64,000 nt of DNA, from positions 152,411 through 216,410 of the forward strand of contig JARLGI010000027.1 in assembly GCA_031296115.1 (NCBI GenBank). The letters are read 5' to 3'. Under the pieces are notes generated by a model. That model was not told where the DNA came from. It saw only the letters and a list, made by a program, of their open reading frames with translations, and did not search any database. Every line of letters starts with the position of its first letter. The stretch's first letter is position 1. Source of the DNA: Acidobacteriota bacterium (GTDB taxonomy: Bacteria > Acidobacteriota > Terriglobia > Terriglobales > Acidobacteriaceae). Positions 44,002 to 54,263 of the stretch are shown here, in pieces. The translations under genes were made by a program, and so were the position numbers.

Positions 44002-44898
44002 TCAGTGCCGGTTGCTGGCGGATGCCGGAACGCTATCCCTCACCGCATAATCGGCCGGAATACGGAACAAGTGCGCCTCCGGTTCGGTGCGCATGATATT
44101 AACCAACTTCATCGTACTATGTCCCGACTGGCCGTCGTCGGTTATCGTCAAAACCGTTGTTCCCAGTTCCGGCGAAAACCAGGTTTCGCTGGCGGTGACC
44201 ACTGGCTTTTCTCTGCCCATCAGGTCAGCATCCAAAGTGCGGGTTGTCCGGGTCCCAATGGCAGTAACGCCTTCAATGTTCCGGCTCCCAAGGGAAACTG
44301 TTGTCGTGTCGGAGGGCGAGGTCTGGACCGGGTCCACCTTGTGCTTACTTGTCCCGGTTCTGGAGCGGTCCGCCGGCGGCGCATTGTTAATGGCTCCCGC
44401 TGCAATTGGCGACGGGGCTTTAGAGCCAATCTGAATCGTGGAATGCGGGGGGGTTGAAGACCTTTCGTTTGATTGCGAAGACTGTGTCTTAGCGTTCAGG
44501 CTGCCTGGTACGTTCGGTCCAACATCTTCCCCAAAGTGATAGATGGTGGCCGTCCTGCTCTTGGGATTCAGGTTGATGACCATGTGCTGCACCGGATCGT
44601 TGATTGTTATGTGTTCGTGTTTTTCCGCTGTCGGCTGGGCGGAGGGCATTTCCGACTCTGTGCGCATGCGGCCTTGGCTGTCGCGATAAACCCGGCCCTG
44701 GGTCTCGCGGTGAATGCGGCCACCGTTATCGAGAGCTCGGTCGTATTGGGTAATCACAACTGCGGAAAAAGGAGCGTTCTTAAGCGGCTGCGACGTGGCC
44801 CCGAGTGCATCCCCGGCGCTCCTGCTTGTAACCTGTGCCCCTGCAATCCCCGTCGTGACGAACACGAACAGCACAGCGACCGACCATCGCAGTTTCAT
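44002..44898 (-). CDS. Secreted hypothetical protein
   Basis: A 298-residue exported protein; the signal peptide is LRWSVAVLFVFVTTGIAGAQ. The mature part is hydrophilic: GRIHRETQGRVYRDSQGRMRTE with later INDPVQHMVIN, a serine- and threonine-rich central stretch, then FSPELGTTVLTITDDGQSGHSTM near the end, a beta-rich pattern seen in secreted proteins of this phylum. Function is unknown. ATG 44898 is chosen because the signal peptide starts there; the longer frame to 45048 looks non-coding. It may be the first gene of the minus-strand set with the triple-repeat and STAS genes. Confidence 0.65.
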   Translation of the reverse strand: MKLRWSVAVLFVFVTTGIAGAQVTSRSAGDALGATSQPLKNAPFSAVVITQYDRALDNGGRIHRETQGRVYRDSQGRMRTESEMPSAQPTAEKHEHITINDPVQHMVINLNPKSRTATIYHFGEDVGPNVPGSLNAKTQSSQSNERSSTPPHSTIQIGSKAPSPIAAGAINNAPPADRSRTGTSKHKVDPVQTSPSDTTTVSLGSRNIEGVTAIGTRTTRTLDADLMGREKPVVTASETWFSPELGTTVLTITDDGQSGHSTMKLVNIMRTEPEAHLFRIPADYAVRDSVPASASNRH

Positions 44899-45083
44899 TC
44901 CGTGATCTCCATCGGCCAGTGCACGAGTGCGCGTTACGCTGGAGACCATTGTGTGCCGGATTCGACAGTAATGCAACTCTAACGTAACCTTACTGCCAGT
45001 TTGCAAGTAAGGCACCCGAACGCGGCGCCAAGTGATGGGGGGGCGCAACTTACGTGCCCTCCCTCCGAAGGACGGCAGGTCCT

Positions 45084-45926
45084 TTAGGCGGACTGCCCCA
45101 TGGCGACGCCTGCGGCCGCGGTTCGAACCATGTAGTGCTGCTCGGGAACCGCGAAACCAGCGCTGGTAAACGAGTCCTTGATCAGCTTGTTAGTGTCAAA
45201 GTACACCTGCCAATAGTCCTTGTTGTTGCAATAGGGGCGTACGGCAAGCACCGGTCCTGCCAGGTTGAAGGTCAATATCTCGACATCGGGAGCGGGATCC
45301 GTCATCACATTCGGAATGCCGGCCAGTGCCTTCTTCAGCAGCGCCATGGCAGAGTGAACATCGACGCCATGCGCCAGCTGGGCCGTCAGGTCCACCCTGC
45401 GGTAAGCATTGGTGGAGTAGTTCTGGATGACGTCGCCAAAGATCTTTCCGTTCCCCACGATGTGGCGCACATTGTCCAGTGTGTCGATATAGGTCACGAA
45501 CAACCCGATCTCATGCACCGTCCCCATAATCCCGCCGGCGGTGACAAAGTCGCCAACCTTAAAGGGTTGGAGAATCACCAGAAAGACGCCCGCAGCAAAG
45601 TTGGCCAGCAAGCCGCTCCACGCCAGACCAATGGCCACGCCGCCGGCGGCGATGAGGGCCGCCAGGCTGGTCGTCTGCACTCCAAAGAAGCCTAGGATAG
45701 CGATGACAAGAACGATGTTGAGAATGGCCCCGACCGCGTTCTGCATGTAGCGGATGAGGGTGGGATCAATCTTCTGCCTGGTCATGCCGCGGCCGATCAA
45801 GCGCAAGGCAAACGCGATCAGCCAACGCCCGACAATCCAGAGCGCAATCGCTTCCAGCACCGATATGCCAAGTGCGATCAGCCCGTTCCAGCCCATCGTC
45901 ACCAATGCATCCATCTTCGTCTGCAT
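45084..45926 (-). CDS. Small-conductance mechanosensitive channel (MscS family)
   Basis: A 280-residue inner-membrane channel that opens on osmotic down-shock. Three transmembrane helices are followed by the MscS pore signature VGAILNIVLVIAILGFFGVQ and GGVAIGLAWSGLLANFAAGVFLVILQPFKVGDFV, then the cytosolic beta domain (GTVHEIGLFVTYIDTLDN). GGGAGGAAG lies upstream of ATG 45926. A longer frame reaching 46178 reads into the upstream terminator and is not used. Confidence 0.92.
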   Translation of the reverse strand: MQTKMDALVTMGWNGLIALGISVLEAIALWIVGRWLIAFALRLIGRGMTRQKIDPTLIRYMQNAVGAILNIVLVIAILGFFGVQTTSLAALIAAGGVAIGLAWSGLLANFAAGVFLVILQPFKVGDFVTAGGIMGTVHEIGLFVTYIDTLDNVRHIVGNGKIFGDVIQNYSTNAYRRVDLTAQLAHGVDVHSAMALLKKALAGIPNVMTDPAPDVEILTFNLAGPVLAVRPYCNNKDYWQVYFDTNKLIKDSFTSAGFAVPEQHYMVRTAAAGVAMGQSA

Positions 45927-46035
45927 AAGCCAGCTTCCTCCCGGAAAAAATGAGTACCCGCAAGCTGAAGAGACTCCTGCGAGCCGCGAGGATGTTAGCA
46001 CATCGTTGCAGGGTGGCGGGGGTATGAACACTGCG

Positions 46036-46068
46036 AAAAAAGCGGCCCGCAGGCCGCTTTCACCTTTT
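46036..46068 (-). terminator. Intrinsic terminator of the P-loop kinase gene
   Basis: On the minus strand AAAGCGGCC (46060-46052 region) pairs perfectly with GGCCGCTTT (46047-46039) around a four-base loop, followed by a T-run (46040-46036). It lies 16 bases past the stop of the gene at 46084. Confidence 0.85.
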
Positions 46069-46083
46069 AACTTTTGCCAAATT

Positions 46084-47064
46084 TTAATCTTCGGAATTGT
46101 CCAAGTCCGGTGGCTCACCCTCGTCGGGCTCGATTCCGAACTCCAGCCGCGGCTCGTCGACCGGCCCTTCCGCGCCATCCTTCCTCTTCAGCCGGACGAC
46201 CGTGATCTTCGCAAACCCCTCTTCGAACTTAGGCGGACGCAGCTTGCCCGCCATGCGCTGCATAACGTCTTCAGGGACGTTGCGGTCGCGCCGCCGATTG
46301 CGCTCGATGCAGACCTCGGGCGGCACGTCGAAGAAGACTGCGTGGGCCTCGTAGCCAAAGTCGTGCGCCAGTTTGATCCAGCTGCGGCGCTCATGCGCCG
46401 AAAGGTTGGTAGCATCCACATAGTTCCACGGGCGCCGGGCGAGAAGCCGTGCGCGCAGCATGGAGCGCAGGGTAGAAAACACCAAGTCCTGATAGCGCTG
46501 CTCGGTAACGTCGTCGAACAGCAGAATCCGAACCATGTCGCTGGAAAGAGGCAGAATGTTGTGCCGTTTGAACCACGTGCTCTTGCCTGAGCCGGGTAGG
46601 CCGATAGACAGGACCACCGCACCTTTGGACTTTCGGGACGTGGCCGCTGGCGCTGCTGAAGGCTGCCCGGACGCCGCGGCTGGTTCCGCCAGTTCTCCTG
46701 GTTCGGCCGCTTCCGCCGCTTCGCCGGTCGGTCCGCCGGGTCTGGGTAGCGTTGGAGCCTGGCCAGGTGTCTGCGGCCGGCCACCCCCCCCGCGGCGGCC
46801 TCTCCGGCGCGAGCGATCGCGCCGCTGTGGCTGCGACGGAGGCTCACCGGCGCCACCGACCTGAGCCCCGGGTCGTGGTTCGTTGGATTCCGGCTGGTCC
46901 TCGGACTCCTGCAGCGGAGCCTCGTAGTCGGCCTCGTTTCCGAGGTTGTCGTTGTCGGACGTCGGTTCGGGAAATTTCGGCTGCAGAGGCGCGGGGGGCT
47001 CCTGGCCTGGCTTTTCGGGTTGCTGTTTGCGCCGCTTGCCGCGGTCGCGCATCCATCTGCGCAT
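46084..47064 (-). CDS. P-loop kinase (polynucleotide-kinase/zeta-like) with disordered N-terminus
   Basis: A 326-residue protein. Residues up to about 150 are proline-, glycine- and arginine-rich and probably disordered (RRDRSRRRGRRGGGG). The rest is an AAA_33/PNK-like kinase: Walker A GLPGSGKST, SSDMVRILLFDD, VDATNLSAHERRSW, and the lid RNRRRDRNVPEDVMQRM. Related domains phosphorylate RNA or small metabolites. The basic low-complexity part may bind nucleic acid. ATG 47064 is chosen. It starts with RRWMRDRGKRRKQQ. Confidence 0.82.
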   Translation of the reverse strand: MRRWMRDRGKRRKQQPEKPGQEPPAPLQPKFPEPTSDNDNLGNEADYEAPLQESEDQPESNEPRPGAQVGGAGEPPSQPQRRDRSRRRGRRGGGGRPQTPGQAPTLPRPGGPTGEAAEAAEPGELAEPAAASGQPSAAPAATSRKSKGAVVLSIGLPGSGKSTWFKRHNILPLSSDMVRILLFDDVTEQRYQDLVFSTLRSMLRARLLARRPWNYVDATNLSAHERRSWIKLAHDFGYEAHAVFFDVPPEVCIERNRRRDRNVPEDVMQRMAGKLRPPKFEEGFAKITVVRLKRKDGAEGPVDEPRLEFGIEPDEGEPPDLDNSED

Positions 47065-47263
47065 GATGCACTTGTAACACGCTTGACTAGGCTGGAGCAA
47101 TCGGGATGGCGTTTACGTGCCATTCACGTCCGAAGGGTGACACGTGATGTTCGTCATTTACGCGCTTCACTCCAGGTGCTAGGCTTTCCGTTTGGCCGCA
47201 TTCTTGTGACGCTCTCGTGCGGCGCATGAAATTACTGTGTTCAATCTCAAGAGCTTTTCCTAG

Positions 47264-48283
<1,020 letters not shown>

Positions 48284-48292
48284 GCGAAAGCC

Positions 48293-48426
48293 AGGTGTCA
48301 GTTGTCGGTGATTAGTTAAGCATCCCTCTTTTGAAACGGCGCTTCGGACACAGTGGCTCGGGGGGACGGCCGGACTGGATTACTGATAGGTTCTAGCCAC
48401 TGACATCTGGCTGCTGACAACTGGTT
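48293..48426. repeat. Low-complexity inverted element between gap and pgk
   Basis: The left end contains GCCAGGTGTCAGTTGTCGG and the right end CACTGACATCTGGCTGCTGACAACTGG, approximate complements. It is one of four similar elements in this window. It could separate expression of gapdh and pgk. Confidence 0.45.
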
Positions 48427-48442
48427 TATTAAGGCTGGTCCA

Positions 48443-49651
48443 ATGTCGAAACTATCGATTCGTGATCTACCGCTGAACAACAAACGCGTCTTCATGCGGG
48501 TGGATTTCAACGTCCCGCTCGAGGACGGCCGGGTGATGGACGATACCCGCATCCGCGAAACTCTGCCCACCATCGAGTACGCCCTGCGCCATGGCGCGCG
48601 GCTCATTCTCGCCTCGCACCTGGGACGGCCAAAGGGCAAGCCTAATCCCAAGATGAGCATGAAGCCGGTCGCCGAGCGGCTGCGCATCCTGATCGACGAT
48701 GTGCTGCGCCGCGGCGAGAACGTGGGATTTTCTCCCGACTGCATAGGCACGCAAACCGAGGAGATGGCCGACAAACTGGAGCGCGGGCAGTCGCTGCTGC
48801 TGGAAAACCTGCGCTTCCATCCCGAAGAGGAGGCCAACGATCCCCACTTTGCGCAACAGTTGGGCAAGCTTTGCGACTACTACGTGAACGACGCCTTCGG
48901 ATCGGCGCATCGCGCGCACGCTTCCACCGAAGGCATCACGCACTTCGTCGAAAAGAGTGCCGCCGGCCTGTTGATGGAGAAGGAACTCGAATACCTGGGC
49001 AAGGCGCTCGCACATCCGCAGAAACCGTTCGTTGCAATTCTCGGCGGCGCCAAGGTCAGCGACAAGATCGGCGTCATCAAGCACCTGATGTCCAAAGTGG
49101 ACACCATCATCGTCGGGGGCGGCATGGCGTATACCTTCCTCAAGGCGCAGGGCCACGAGGTCGGCAAATCCATGCTGGAAGCCGACAAGGTTGAACTCGC
49201 AGCCCAGACCATGGCCGAGGCGAAAGCTCACAACCTGCAGTTTCTGTTGCCTGTGGACCACGTTGTGGCCGACAAGGTCGCGGCCGATGCTCGCATTCAG
49301 AACATCGCCGCGGGCAAGCCGATCCCGCGCGACATGATGGCGCTCGACATTGGGCCGAAGTCGATCGAATTGTTCTCCAATGAGATCGGCACCGCCCGCA
49401 CCATTGTGTGGAACGGCCCTATGGGCGTCTTCGAGATTCCGGCGTTCGCCAAAGGCACCCGGAAGATCGCCCAGGCCGTGGCCGACAACGGCGCGGCAAC
49501 TTCCATCGTTGGCGGCGGCGACAGCGTGGCGGCGGTCAAGGATGCTGGAGTGGCCGACAAGATTACCCACATCTCGACCGGCGGCGGCGCGTCGCTGGAG
49601 TTCCTGGAAGGCAAGAAGTTGCCGGGAGTGGAAGCGCTGAGCAATAAGTAA
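48443..49651 (+). CDS. pgk: Phosphoglycerate kinase
   Basis: A 402-residue glycolytic enzyme (ATP from 1,3-bisphosphoglycerate). The N-terminus [31 protein letters not shown]-equivalent [13 protein letters not shown], and the C-terminal [14 protein letters not shown] with [15 protein letters not shown] are all present. Length is normal. It follows the interrupted GAPDH gene in the same direction, the usual glycolytic order. Confidence 0.96.
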   Translation: MSKLSIRDLPLNNKRVFMRVDFNVPLEDGRVMDDTRIRETLPTIEYALRHGARLILASHLGRPKGKPNPKMSMKPVAERLRILIDDVLRRGENVGFSPDCIGTQTEEMADKLERGQSLLLENLRFHPEEEANDPHFAQQLGKLCDYYVNDAFGSAHRAHASTEGITHFVEKSAAGLLMEKELEYLGKALAHPQKPFVAILGGAKVSDKIGVIKHLMSKVDTIIVGGGMAYTFLKAQGHEVGKSMLEADKVELAAQTMAEAKAHNLQFLLPVDHVVADKVAADARIQNIAAGKPIPRDMMALDIGPKSIELFSNEIGTARTIVWNGPMGVFEIPAFAKGTRKIAQAVADNGAATSIVGGGDSVAAVKDAGVADKITHISTGGGASLEFLEGKKLPGVEALSNK

Positions 49652-49750
49652 CGACGTTGACGTTAAAGCAGCAAAAAAATCTGCAAGCGCTGTATTTTTG
49701 AAGGGGCGCACCTTCCGGCGCTTCGTAAGACCTTCGCTTTTCCATCCCGA

Positions 49751-49790
49751 GCCGGCTTCAGCCGGCGAAAGATCGGCTGCTAAAGCTCAC
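49751..49790. repeat. GCCGGCTTCAGCCGGC palindrome
   Basis: A single 16-base palindrome GCCGGCTTCAGCCGGC (49751-49766) followed by GGCTGCTAAAGC. It is related to the GGCTAAAGCC/GGCTGAAGCC family and lies between pgk and recR. Confidence 0.5.
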
Positions 49791-49819
49791 TCAAGTAGGA
49801 ACGGCCTGTCCGCGCCGAT

Positions 49820-50419
49820 CTACAGCTCCCGCCGCCCTTCCATGGCTTTCTGCATGGTCACTTCGTCGGCGTATTCGATGTCGCTGCCGACTGGCACACC
49901 TGTAGCAATCCGCGTTATCTTGATAGCCGCCGACTTGAACAGCCGCAACAGATAGGTCGCGGTGGCCTCGCCTTCCACCGTCGGATTGGTGGCCAGGATC
50001 AACTCATCCACGCCGCCCGATTCCACGCGCCGCGCCAGGTTGGCAATGCGTAACTGGTCAGGACCGACCCCGTGCAGCGGCGACAACGTTCCATGCAGCA
50101 CGTGATAGACGCCGTTGTAGTGGCGGGTTTTCTCGACCGCTGCGATGTTGGTCGGCTCTTCCACCACGCACACCAGTCGCTGGTTGCGGGTGGCGCTCGT
50201 GCAATACGTACAGGGATCGACGTCGGTGATGTTGTTGCAGATCGAGCACAGGCGCAGGCTGGCCTTCACCTCGCGGATTGCAGCCGATAGTAGCTCGGCG
50301 TCTTCGTCGCTGGCCCGCAGGATGTGAAAGGCAAAGCGCTGCGCTGTCTTGCCGCCCACGCCGGGCAGCTTCTTCAGCTCATCAATCAGTCGAACCATCG
50401 GTTCGGCAAATCGTGACAT
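49820..50419 (-). CDS. recR: Recombination mediator protein
   Basis: A 199-residue protein that, with RecO, loads RecA at gaps. The helix-hairpin-helix [20 protein letters not shown], zinc finger [16 protein letters not shown] and Toprim domain ([34 protein letters not shown]) are complete. ATG 50419 is the correct start (MSRFAEP); the longer open frame is not homologous. It is the last gene of the dnaX-ybaB-recR operon. Confidence 0.95.
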   Translation of the reverse strand: MSRFAEPMVRLIDELKKLPGVGGKTAQRFAFHILRASDEDAELLSAAIREVKASLRLCSICNNITDVDPCTYCTSATRNQRLVCVVEEPTNIAAVEKTRHYNGVYHVLHGTLSPLHGVGPDQLRIANLARRVESGGVDELILATNPTVEGEATATYLLRLFKSAAIKITRIATGVPVGSDIEYADEVTMQKAMEGRREL

Positions 50420-50427
50420 ACGACCCC

Positions 50428-50490
50428 GGGGGCTAAAGCCCCATACCAATAGAAAATCCCGGTCACGCGGGCCTGAAGGCCCGTTCTTCC
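50428..50490. repeat. GGGGCTAAAGCCCC / GGGCCTGAAGGCCC palindromic repeat
   Basis: Two palindromes, GGGGGCTAAAGCCCC (50428-50442) and CGGGCCTGAAGGCCCG (50468-50483), lie between recR and ybaB inside one operon. A second copy lies between ybaB and dnaX. Confidence 0.7.
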
Positions 50491-50495
50491 ATTGC

Positions 50496-50801
50496 TTACA
50501 TTCCCGGCAGGCCCATGCCGCCAAGCATGCCGCCCAGGCTGGACTTGAGGGCATCATCTACTTTGCGCGACGCTTCGTTCACGGCGGCGATCACCAGGTC
50601 CTGCAGCATTTCGATGTCACCTGATTTCACGACCCCAGGGTCGATGGCGATGCTCTGCAGCTGTTTTTGCCCGCTCATGCGCACGGTGACGCTGCCCCCG
50701 CCGGAGGAGGCCTCGATGGTGATCTGCTGCATCTTCTCTTGCAGCTTCTCGGCCTGCTGTCGCGCCTGCGCCAGCATATCCTGCAAATTGAAACCGCCCA
50801 T
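50496..50801 (-). CDS. YbaB/EbfC family nucleoid-associated protein
   Basis: A 101-residue DNA-binding dimer that bends DNA. Typical segments: [49 protein letters not shown] and [17 protein letters not shown]. In most bacteria ybaB sits between dnaX and recR, as here. Both flanking intergenic gaps carry palindromic repeats. Confidence 0.94.
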   Translation of the reverse strand: MGGFNLQDMLAQARQQAEKLQEKMQQITIEASSGGGSVTVRMSGQKQLQSIAIDPGVVKSGDIEMLQDLVIAAVNEASRKVDDALKSSLGGMLGGMGLPGM

Positions 50802-50811
50802 AAGAGACCTC

Positions 50812-50875
50812 GGGGGCTAAAGCCCAGCACAACAAAGATTGCTTTAGCGCAGGCCTGAAGGGCTGCTCTACCCGT
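50812..50875. repeat. GGGGCTAAAGCCC / GGCCTGAAGGGC palindromic repeat
   Basis: GGGGGCTAAAGCCC at 50812-50825 and GCAGGCCTGAAGGGCTGC near 50849-50866 separate dnaX from ybaB. It is the same element as at 24195, 35487 and 50428. Confidence 0.68.
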
Positions 50876-50888
50876 ACCTGCCTGCGCG

Positions 50889-52727
50889 TCAGCCGCGGTC
50901 CTTCAAATCGATGACCGTACGGATTTCGGCACCAAACTTTTCCTGCATGCGTTTTACGATGGGGTCCTGTATAGCGCGGCTACGCGCTCCCGCGCCATTC
51001 GCCGGACGCGGCGCGCTCTGGGCGGAAACCGCCGGCGTTCCACTGACCATCTTGAAGCGCAGCGGTCTCCCGCCAGCCTTGTTCAAAGCAGCCTGGATAA
51101 TTCGCTTCGGTTCCGCGCCCAGCGCCACATCAATCATCACCTGTGAGACGGCGACCTTCACCGACACCTCGACGCCGCGCACCGACCACTCACCCTCTTC
51201 CAGGTTGTGCGCCAAGACCTGCTGACCAGCGTCTTCCAGTGCGCCGAGCACGGCGGTTCGCGCCGCTTCCACGCTAGGTTCCTTAGTTGCAGGCTCACTT
51301 ACCGGTTCCGGCTCAACCGCCACCGCCGTCGCGGTCCCGGTCGTCATCGCCCTCGCCGGTGCCGTTTCCAACGCGCTACTGGCCATCTTTGCCGGCGCAC
51401 CATCGCCGACACTCGGCAGCGATTCGGCTTTCGGCTCGCTCTTACGATTGCGGTCCGCTTCAAAGAGCGAAGGCCTACTGAACGGTGATGCCGCCGGCGC
51501 GCGTGACGACGGTGCCTCGGCTTCCGTTGTCGCTCGTGACGGTACGGCGCTCCGTGCGGGAACCGACGACCGCGATCCCGCACCACTTCCCTTGCCCGCT
51601 TCCCCACTCAGCAGCTCTTCCAGCGGGAGCAGACGCTTTGCGTGTACCAGCTTCAGCAGTCCCAACTCCAGCAGGAAGCGCTGCTCCTGCTTGTAACCCA
51701 GCTCGCCATGGGTGCGGAGCATGATCTGCATGAAGCGCGCCAGCTCCTCTTCGCTGAAGCGCTCGGCAACGCGCGCCACCCGCGCGCGCTCATCGGATGA
51801 GATTTGTAGCACCGGCGAATCAGCGCCTGCGACCTTCGACACCATCGCATTGCGCAGGAAGCGCAGCATCTGCTTGGCGAAGTGCTGCGCACTCTGACCT
51901 TCCACCAGCAGGCGGTCCACCAGGCGCAGCACGTCCTCGCTGGAGTTGCGCGCCACCGCGTCCATCATGTCTTCCAACACTTCGGACGGCACCGACCCCA
52001 CCAGGCCCCGGACGATCTCCGCGCCCAGCGTCGTGCCGCATGAAGCAATGGCCTGGTCCATGATGCTGAGTGCGTCGCGCATCGAGCCATCACCGGACTC
52101 GGCCAGCAGTGCCAGCGCGTTGTCGTCGGCCTCAATGCCTTCCTGTTTGGCGATGTCACGCAACTGCTGCACGATGTCGTCGAAGCGCACGGCGTGGAAA
52201 CTGAAGTTCTGGCAGCGCGAGCGGATGGTCTGAGGAATGTCCTCGGGCTGCGTGGTCGCCATCATGAAGATGATGTGGCCCGGCGGCTCCTCCAGCGTCT
52301 TGAGCAGCGCGTTGAAGGCCGCGTCGGTGATCTGGTGCGCCTCGTCGAGAATGTAAATCTTGTAGCGGTCGCGGGCCGGCCGATAGCGCGCCGCCTCGCG
52401 CAACTCGCGAATTTCGTCAATGCCACGATTCGTTGCCGCGTCGATCTCGATGACGTCTACCGCATTGCCGGCGCGTATCTCGAGGCAGGAATCGCACACC
52501 CCGCAAGGCTCGGGCACAGGATGGTCCTGCGACTGGCAATTCAGCGCCATCGCCAGGATGCGCGCGATGGTCGTCTTGCCGATGCCACGATGCCCGCTGA
52601 AGATGTAGCCATGCCCGATGCGCTGCCGCTCGATGGCATTCTTCAGCGTCCGGGTCACGTGGTCCTGCCCGATGACGTCGGAAAATTTCTGTGGCCGGTA
52701 TTTGCGCGCGAGAACCTGGTAACTCAT
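50889..52727 (-). CDS. dnaX: DNA polymerase III subunit gamma/tau
   Basis: A 612-residue clamp-loader subunit. The AAA+ core has YRPQKFSDVIGQDHV, Walker A GHRGIGKTTIARILA, the zinc finger (CQSQ, CGVCDSC), the Walker B region YILDEAHQITDAAFNALLKTLEEPP and SRCQNFSFH sensor. The C-terminal tau part is proline/alanine-rich with a terminal domain. No obvious frameshift slippery site was checked in detail. It heads the dnaX-ybaB-recR operon. Confidence 0.95.
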   Translation of the reverse strand: MSYQVLARKYRPQKFSDVIGQDHVTRTLKNAIERQRIGHGYIFSGHRGIGKTTIARILAMALNCQSQDHPVPEPCGVCDSCLEIRAGNAVDVIEIDAATNRGIDEIRELREAARYRPARDRYKIYILDEAHQITDAAFNALLKTLEEPPGHIIFMMATTQPEDIPQTIRSRCQNFSFHAVRFDDIVQQLRDIAKQEGIEADDNALALLAESGDGSMRDALSIMDQAIASCGTTLGAEIVRGLVGSVPSEVLEDMMDAVARNSSEDVLRLVDRLLVEGQSAQHFAKQMLRFLRNAMVSKVAGADSPVLQISSDERARVARVAERFSEEELARFMQIMLRTHGELGYKQEQRFLLELGLLKLVHAKRLLPLEELLSGEAGKGSGAGSRSSVPARSAVPSRATTEAEAPSSRAPAASPFSRPSLFEADRNRKSEPKAESLPSVGDGAPAKMASSALETAPARAMTTGTATAVAVEPEPVSEPATKEPSVEAARTAVLGALEDAGQQVLAHNLEEGEWSVRGVEVSVKVAVSQVMIDVALGAEPKRIIQAALNKAGGRPLRFKMVSGTPAVSAQSAPRPANGAGARSRAIQDPIVKRMQEKFGAEIRTVIDLKDRG

Positions 52728-52813
52728 GGAAGGAAGTCTTGATTATACGGTGTGGGGCTGTGGAACGCGCAGCCCAAGTGTCGTCGCTTCACTTGCTGAT
52801 TTGAGCGGGCTCG

Positions 52814-53614
52814 TTACTTTACAGCCGCTTCCTCGCGTTTCCGGCGCTGCGCCGGATGGACAAACCAGGCAATCCCGATACTGAACAGGTACAACACAAT
52901 CATGGGCGCGGCGAAAATGCACATGTTCATGATGTCTGTGGTCGGCGTGATAATGGCGGCGATGATAAAGATGACCAAGATCGAGTACCGGAAATTTCGC
53001 CACATCCAGCCGGCCGTAAGGATGCCCATCAGCGACAGAAAGAACACCAAGATGGGCAGTTCGAACACGATGCCCAGGCCCGCGATGATGGTCAGAAACA
53101 GGTCCGTGTACTCGCCGATGGTGATCATCGGGGTGAACTGGCCACTGAAGGTGATCAGGAAATCAAGCGCCGCGGGATACACCATCTTGAAGCCGAAGTA
53201 CCCGCCCGCCAGGAACAGCCCAACGGTGCTGAACATGAAGGGCAATACATACCGCCGTTCATGCCGGTAAAGGCCAGGTGAGATGAAAGCCCAGACCTGA
53301 TAGAGCACGAAGGGCGATGCCACGAACACCCCGGCCAGCAGGGAAACCTTCAAGTACATGTTGAAGGGATCGGTGGGATTCAGATAGACCAGCTTTTGTT
53401 CCAGATGATGATTCGCCAGCGCCTGCATGATGGGCTTCTGCATGAGCCCGAAAATCTGCTCGTGGTACCACCAGCACGCCCCGAAACCGCCCACAATGAA
53501 AAGGGCGCTATAGATGATGCGGCGGCGGAGTTCCTCAAGGTGATCGAGGAAGCTCATTCCCGTCATCTCTTCCGAACCGCGTTTTTGGGCGGTTTCCACC
53601 AGGGGGCTAGGCAT
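52814..53614 (-). CDS. tatC: Sec-independent translocase protein TatC
   Basis: A 266-residue membrane protein with six predicted transmembrane segments. The start MTGMSFLDHLEELRRRIIYSAL and the later SPFVLYQVWAFISPGLYRHERRYVLPF carry the conserved Tat signal-recognition residues. It forms the receptor for folded substrates with twin-arginine signals. It overlaps the upstream tatA/B gene by eight bases, so the two are coupled. Confidence 0.94.
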   Translation of the reverse strand: MPSPLVETAQKRGSEEMTGMSFLDHLEELRRRIIYSALFIVGGFGACWWYHEQIFGLMQKPIMQALANHHLEQKLVYLNPTDPFNMYLKVSLLAGVFVASPFVLYQVWAFISPGLYRHERRYVLPFMFSTVGLFLAGGYFGFKMVYPAALDFLITFSGQFTPMITIGEYTDLFLTIIAGLGIVFELPILVFFLSLMGILTAGWMWRNFRYSILVIFIIAAIITPTTDIMNMCIFAAPMIVLYLFSIGIAWFVHPAQRRKREEAAVK

Positions 53615-53999
53615 CGGGGCTCGCTGGCTTTGCAGGCACAGGGGTCTCGTCGTGCGGCGGCGGCGGCGGTGGGTCTGTGCTCACCGCCAATCCGGTCTCG
53701 GGCCTGGAAATCTGGTCGGAAGTACCGCGGCCGACAATGCCCGGAACGGGTGCGGCCGGCGGCTGCCAGCTACTCTCCGGCGGGAGGATCTTGGGGGGCT
53801 CCTCCTGCTTCTTGGCCCGCTCCTCAAGTTCGATGTTCATCATCTCGGTCTCAAGCTGGTTCTTGAACTCATTGCTGGCCCGCTTGAACTCAGCCATAAA
53901 CTTGCCCAACTGCCGGGCAAGTCCGGGCAGTCGCTTAGGCCCCACCACCACCAGGGCCAGCAGGAAGATGAAGATCATCTCTGGCATGCCGAGATTCAT
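53607..53999 (-). CDS. TatA/TatB-like translocase subunit
   Basis: A 130-residue protein with an N-terminal membrane helix (PEMIFIFLLALVVVGPKRLPGLARQLG) and a following amphipathic helix (FMAEFKRASNEFKNQLETEMM), the architecture of TatA/TatB. GPKRLP is more TatB-like. The C-terminus is proline-rich and long, unusual for TatA. ATG 53999 is chosen because it opens the membrane helix. It is just upstream of tatC and overlaps it. Confidence 0.88.
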   Translation of the reverse strand: MNLGMPEMIFIFLLALVVVGPKRLPGLARQLGKFMAEFKRASNEFKNQLETEMMNIELEERAKKQEEPPKILPPESSWQPPAAPVPGIVGRGTSDQISRPETGLAVSTDPPPPPPHDETPVPAKPASPDA

Positions 54000-54192
54000 C
54001 CCTTTATCATAATGCCCACGTGAACGGGGCAGCAATGCGGTCACTTCCGCGCCAAACTGAAGTTCACGCTCACCAACTCACGTCTCTACCGTCTGTTACG
54101 CAGGCGGGAACCAAACGGATTTCGCACCTCGTACCAGGGAACCAGCATCCAAAACAGTAGCCCATACATCGCTCGGGCTGGACTGGAACGCA

Positions 54193-54201
54193 TGGTATAA
54201 T
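54193..54201 (+). promoter_or_regulatory. Extended -10 promoter (TGGTATAAT)
   Basis: TGGTATAAT at 54193-54201 is a perfect extended -10 box (TGn-TATAAT) 62 bases before the S41 protease start. A -35 at the usual spacing is weak. This is likely the promoter of the protease gene, based on sequence only. Confidence 0.55.
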
Positions 54202-54263
54202 GCGGCTATTGTCGCACTTGTGCGCTCCACAAATGCCTTCCCGGCCAGCCGAAGGAAATATAA

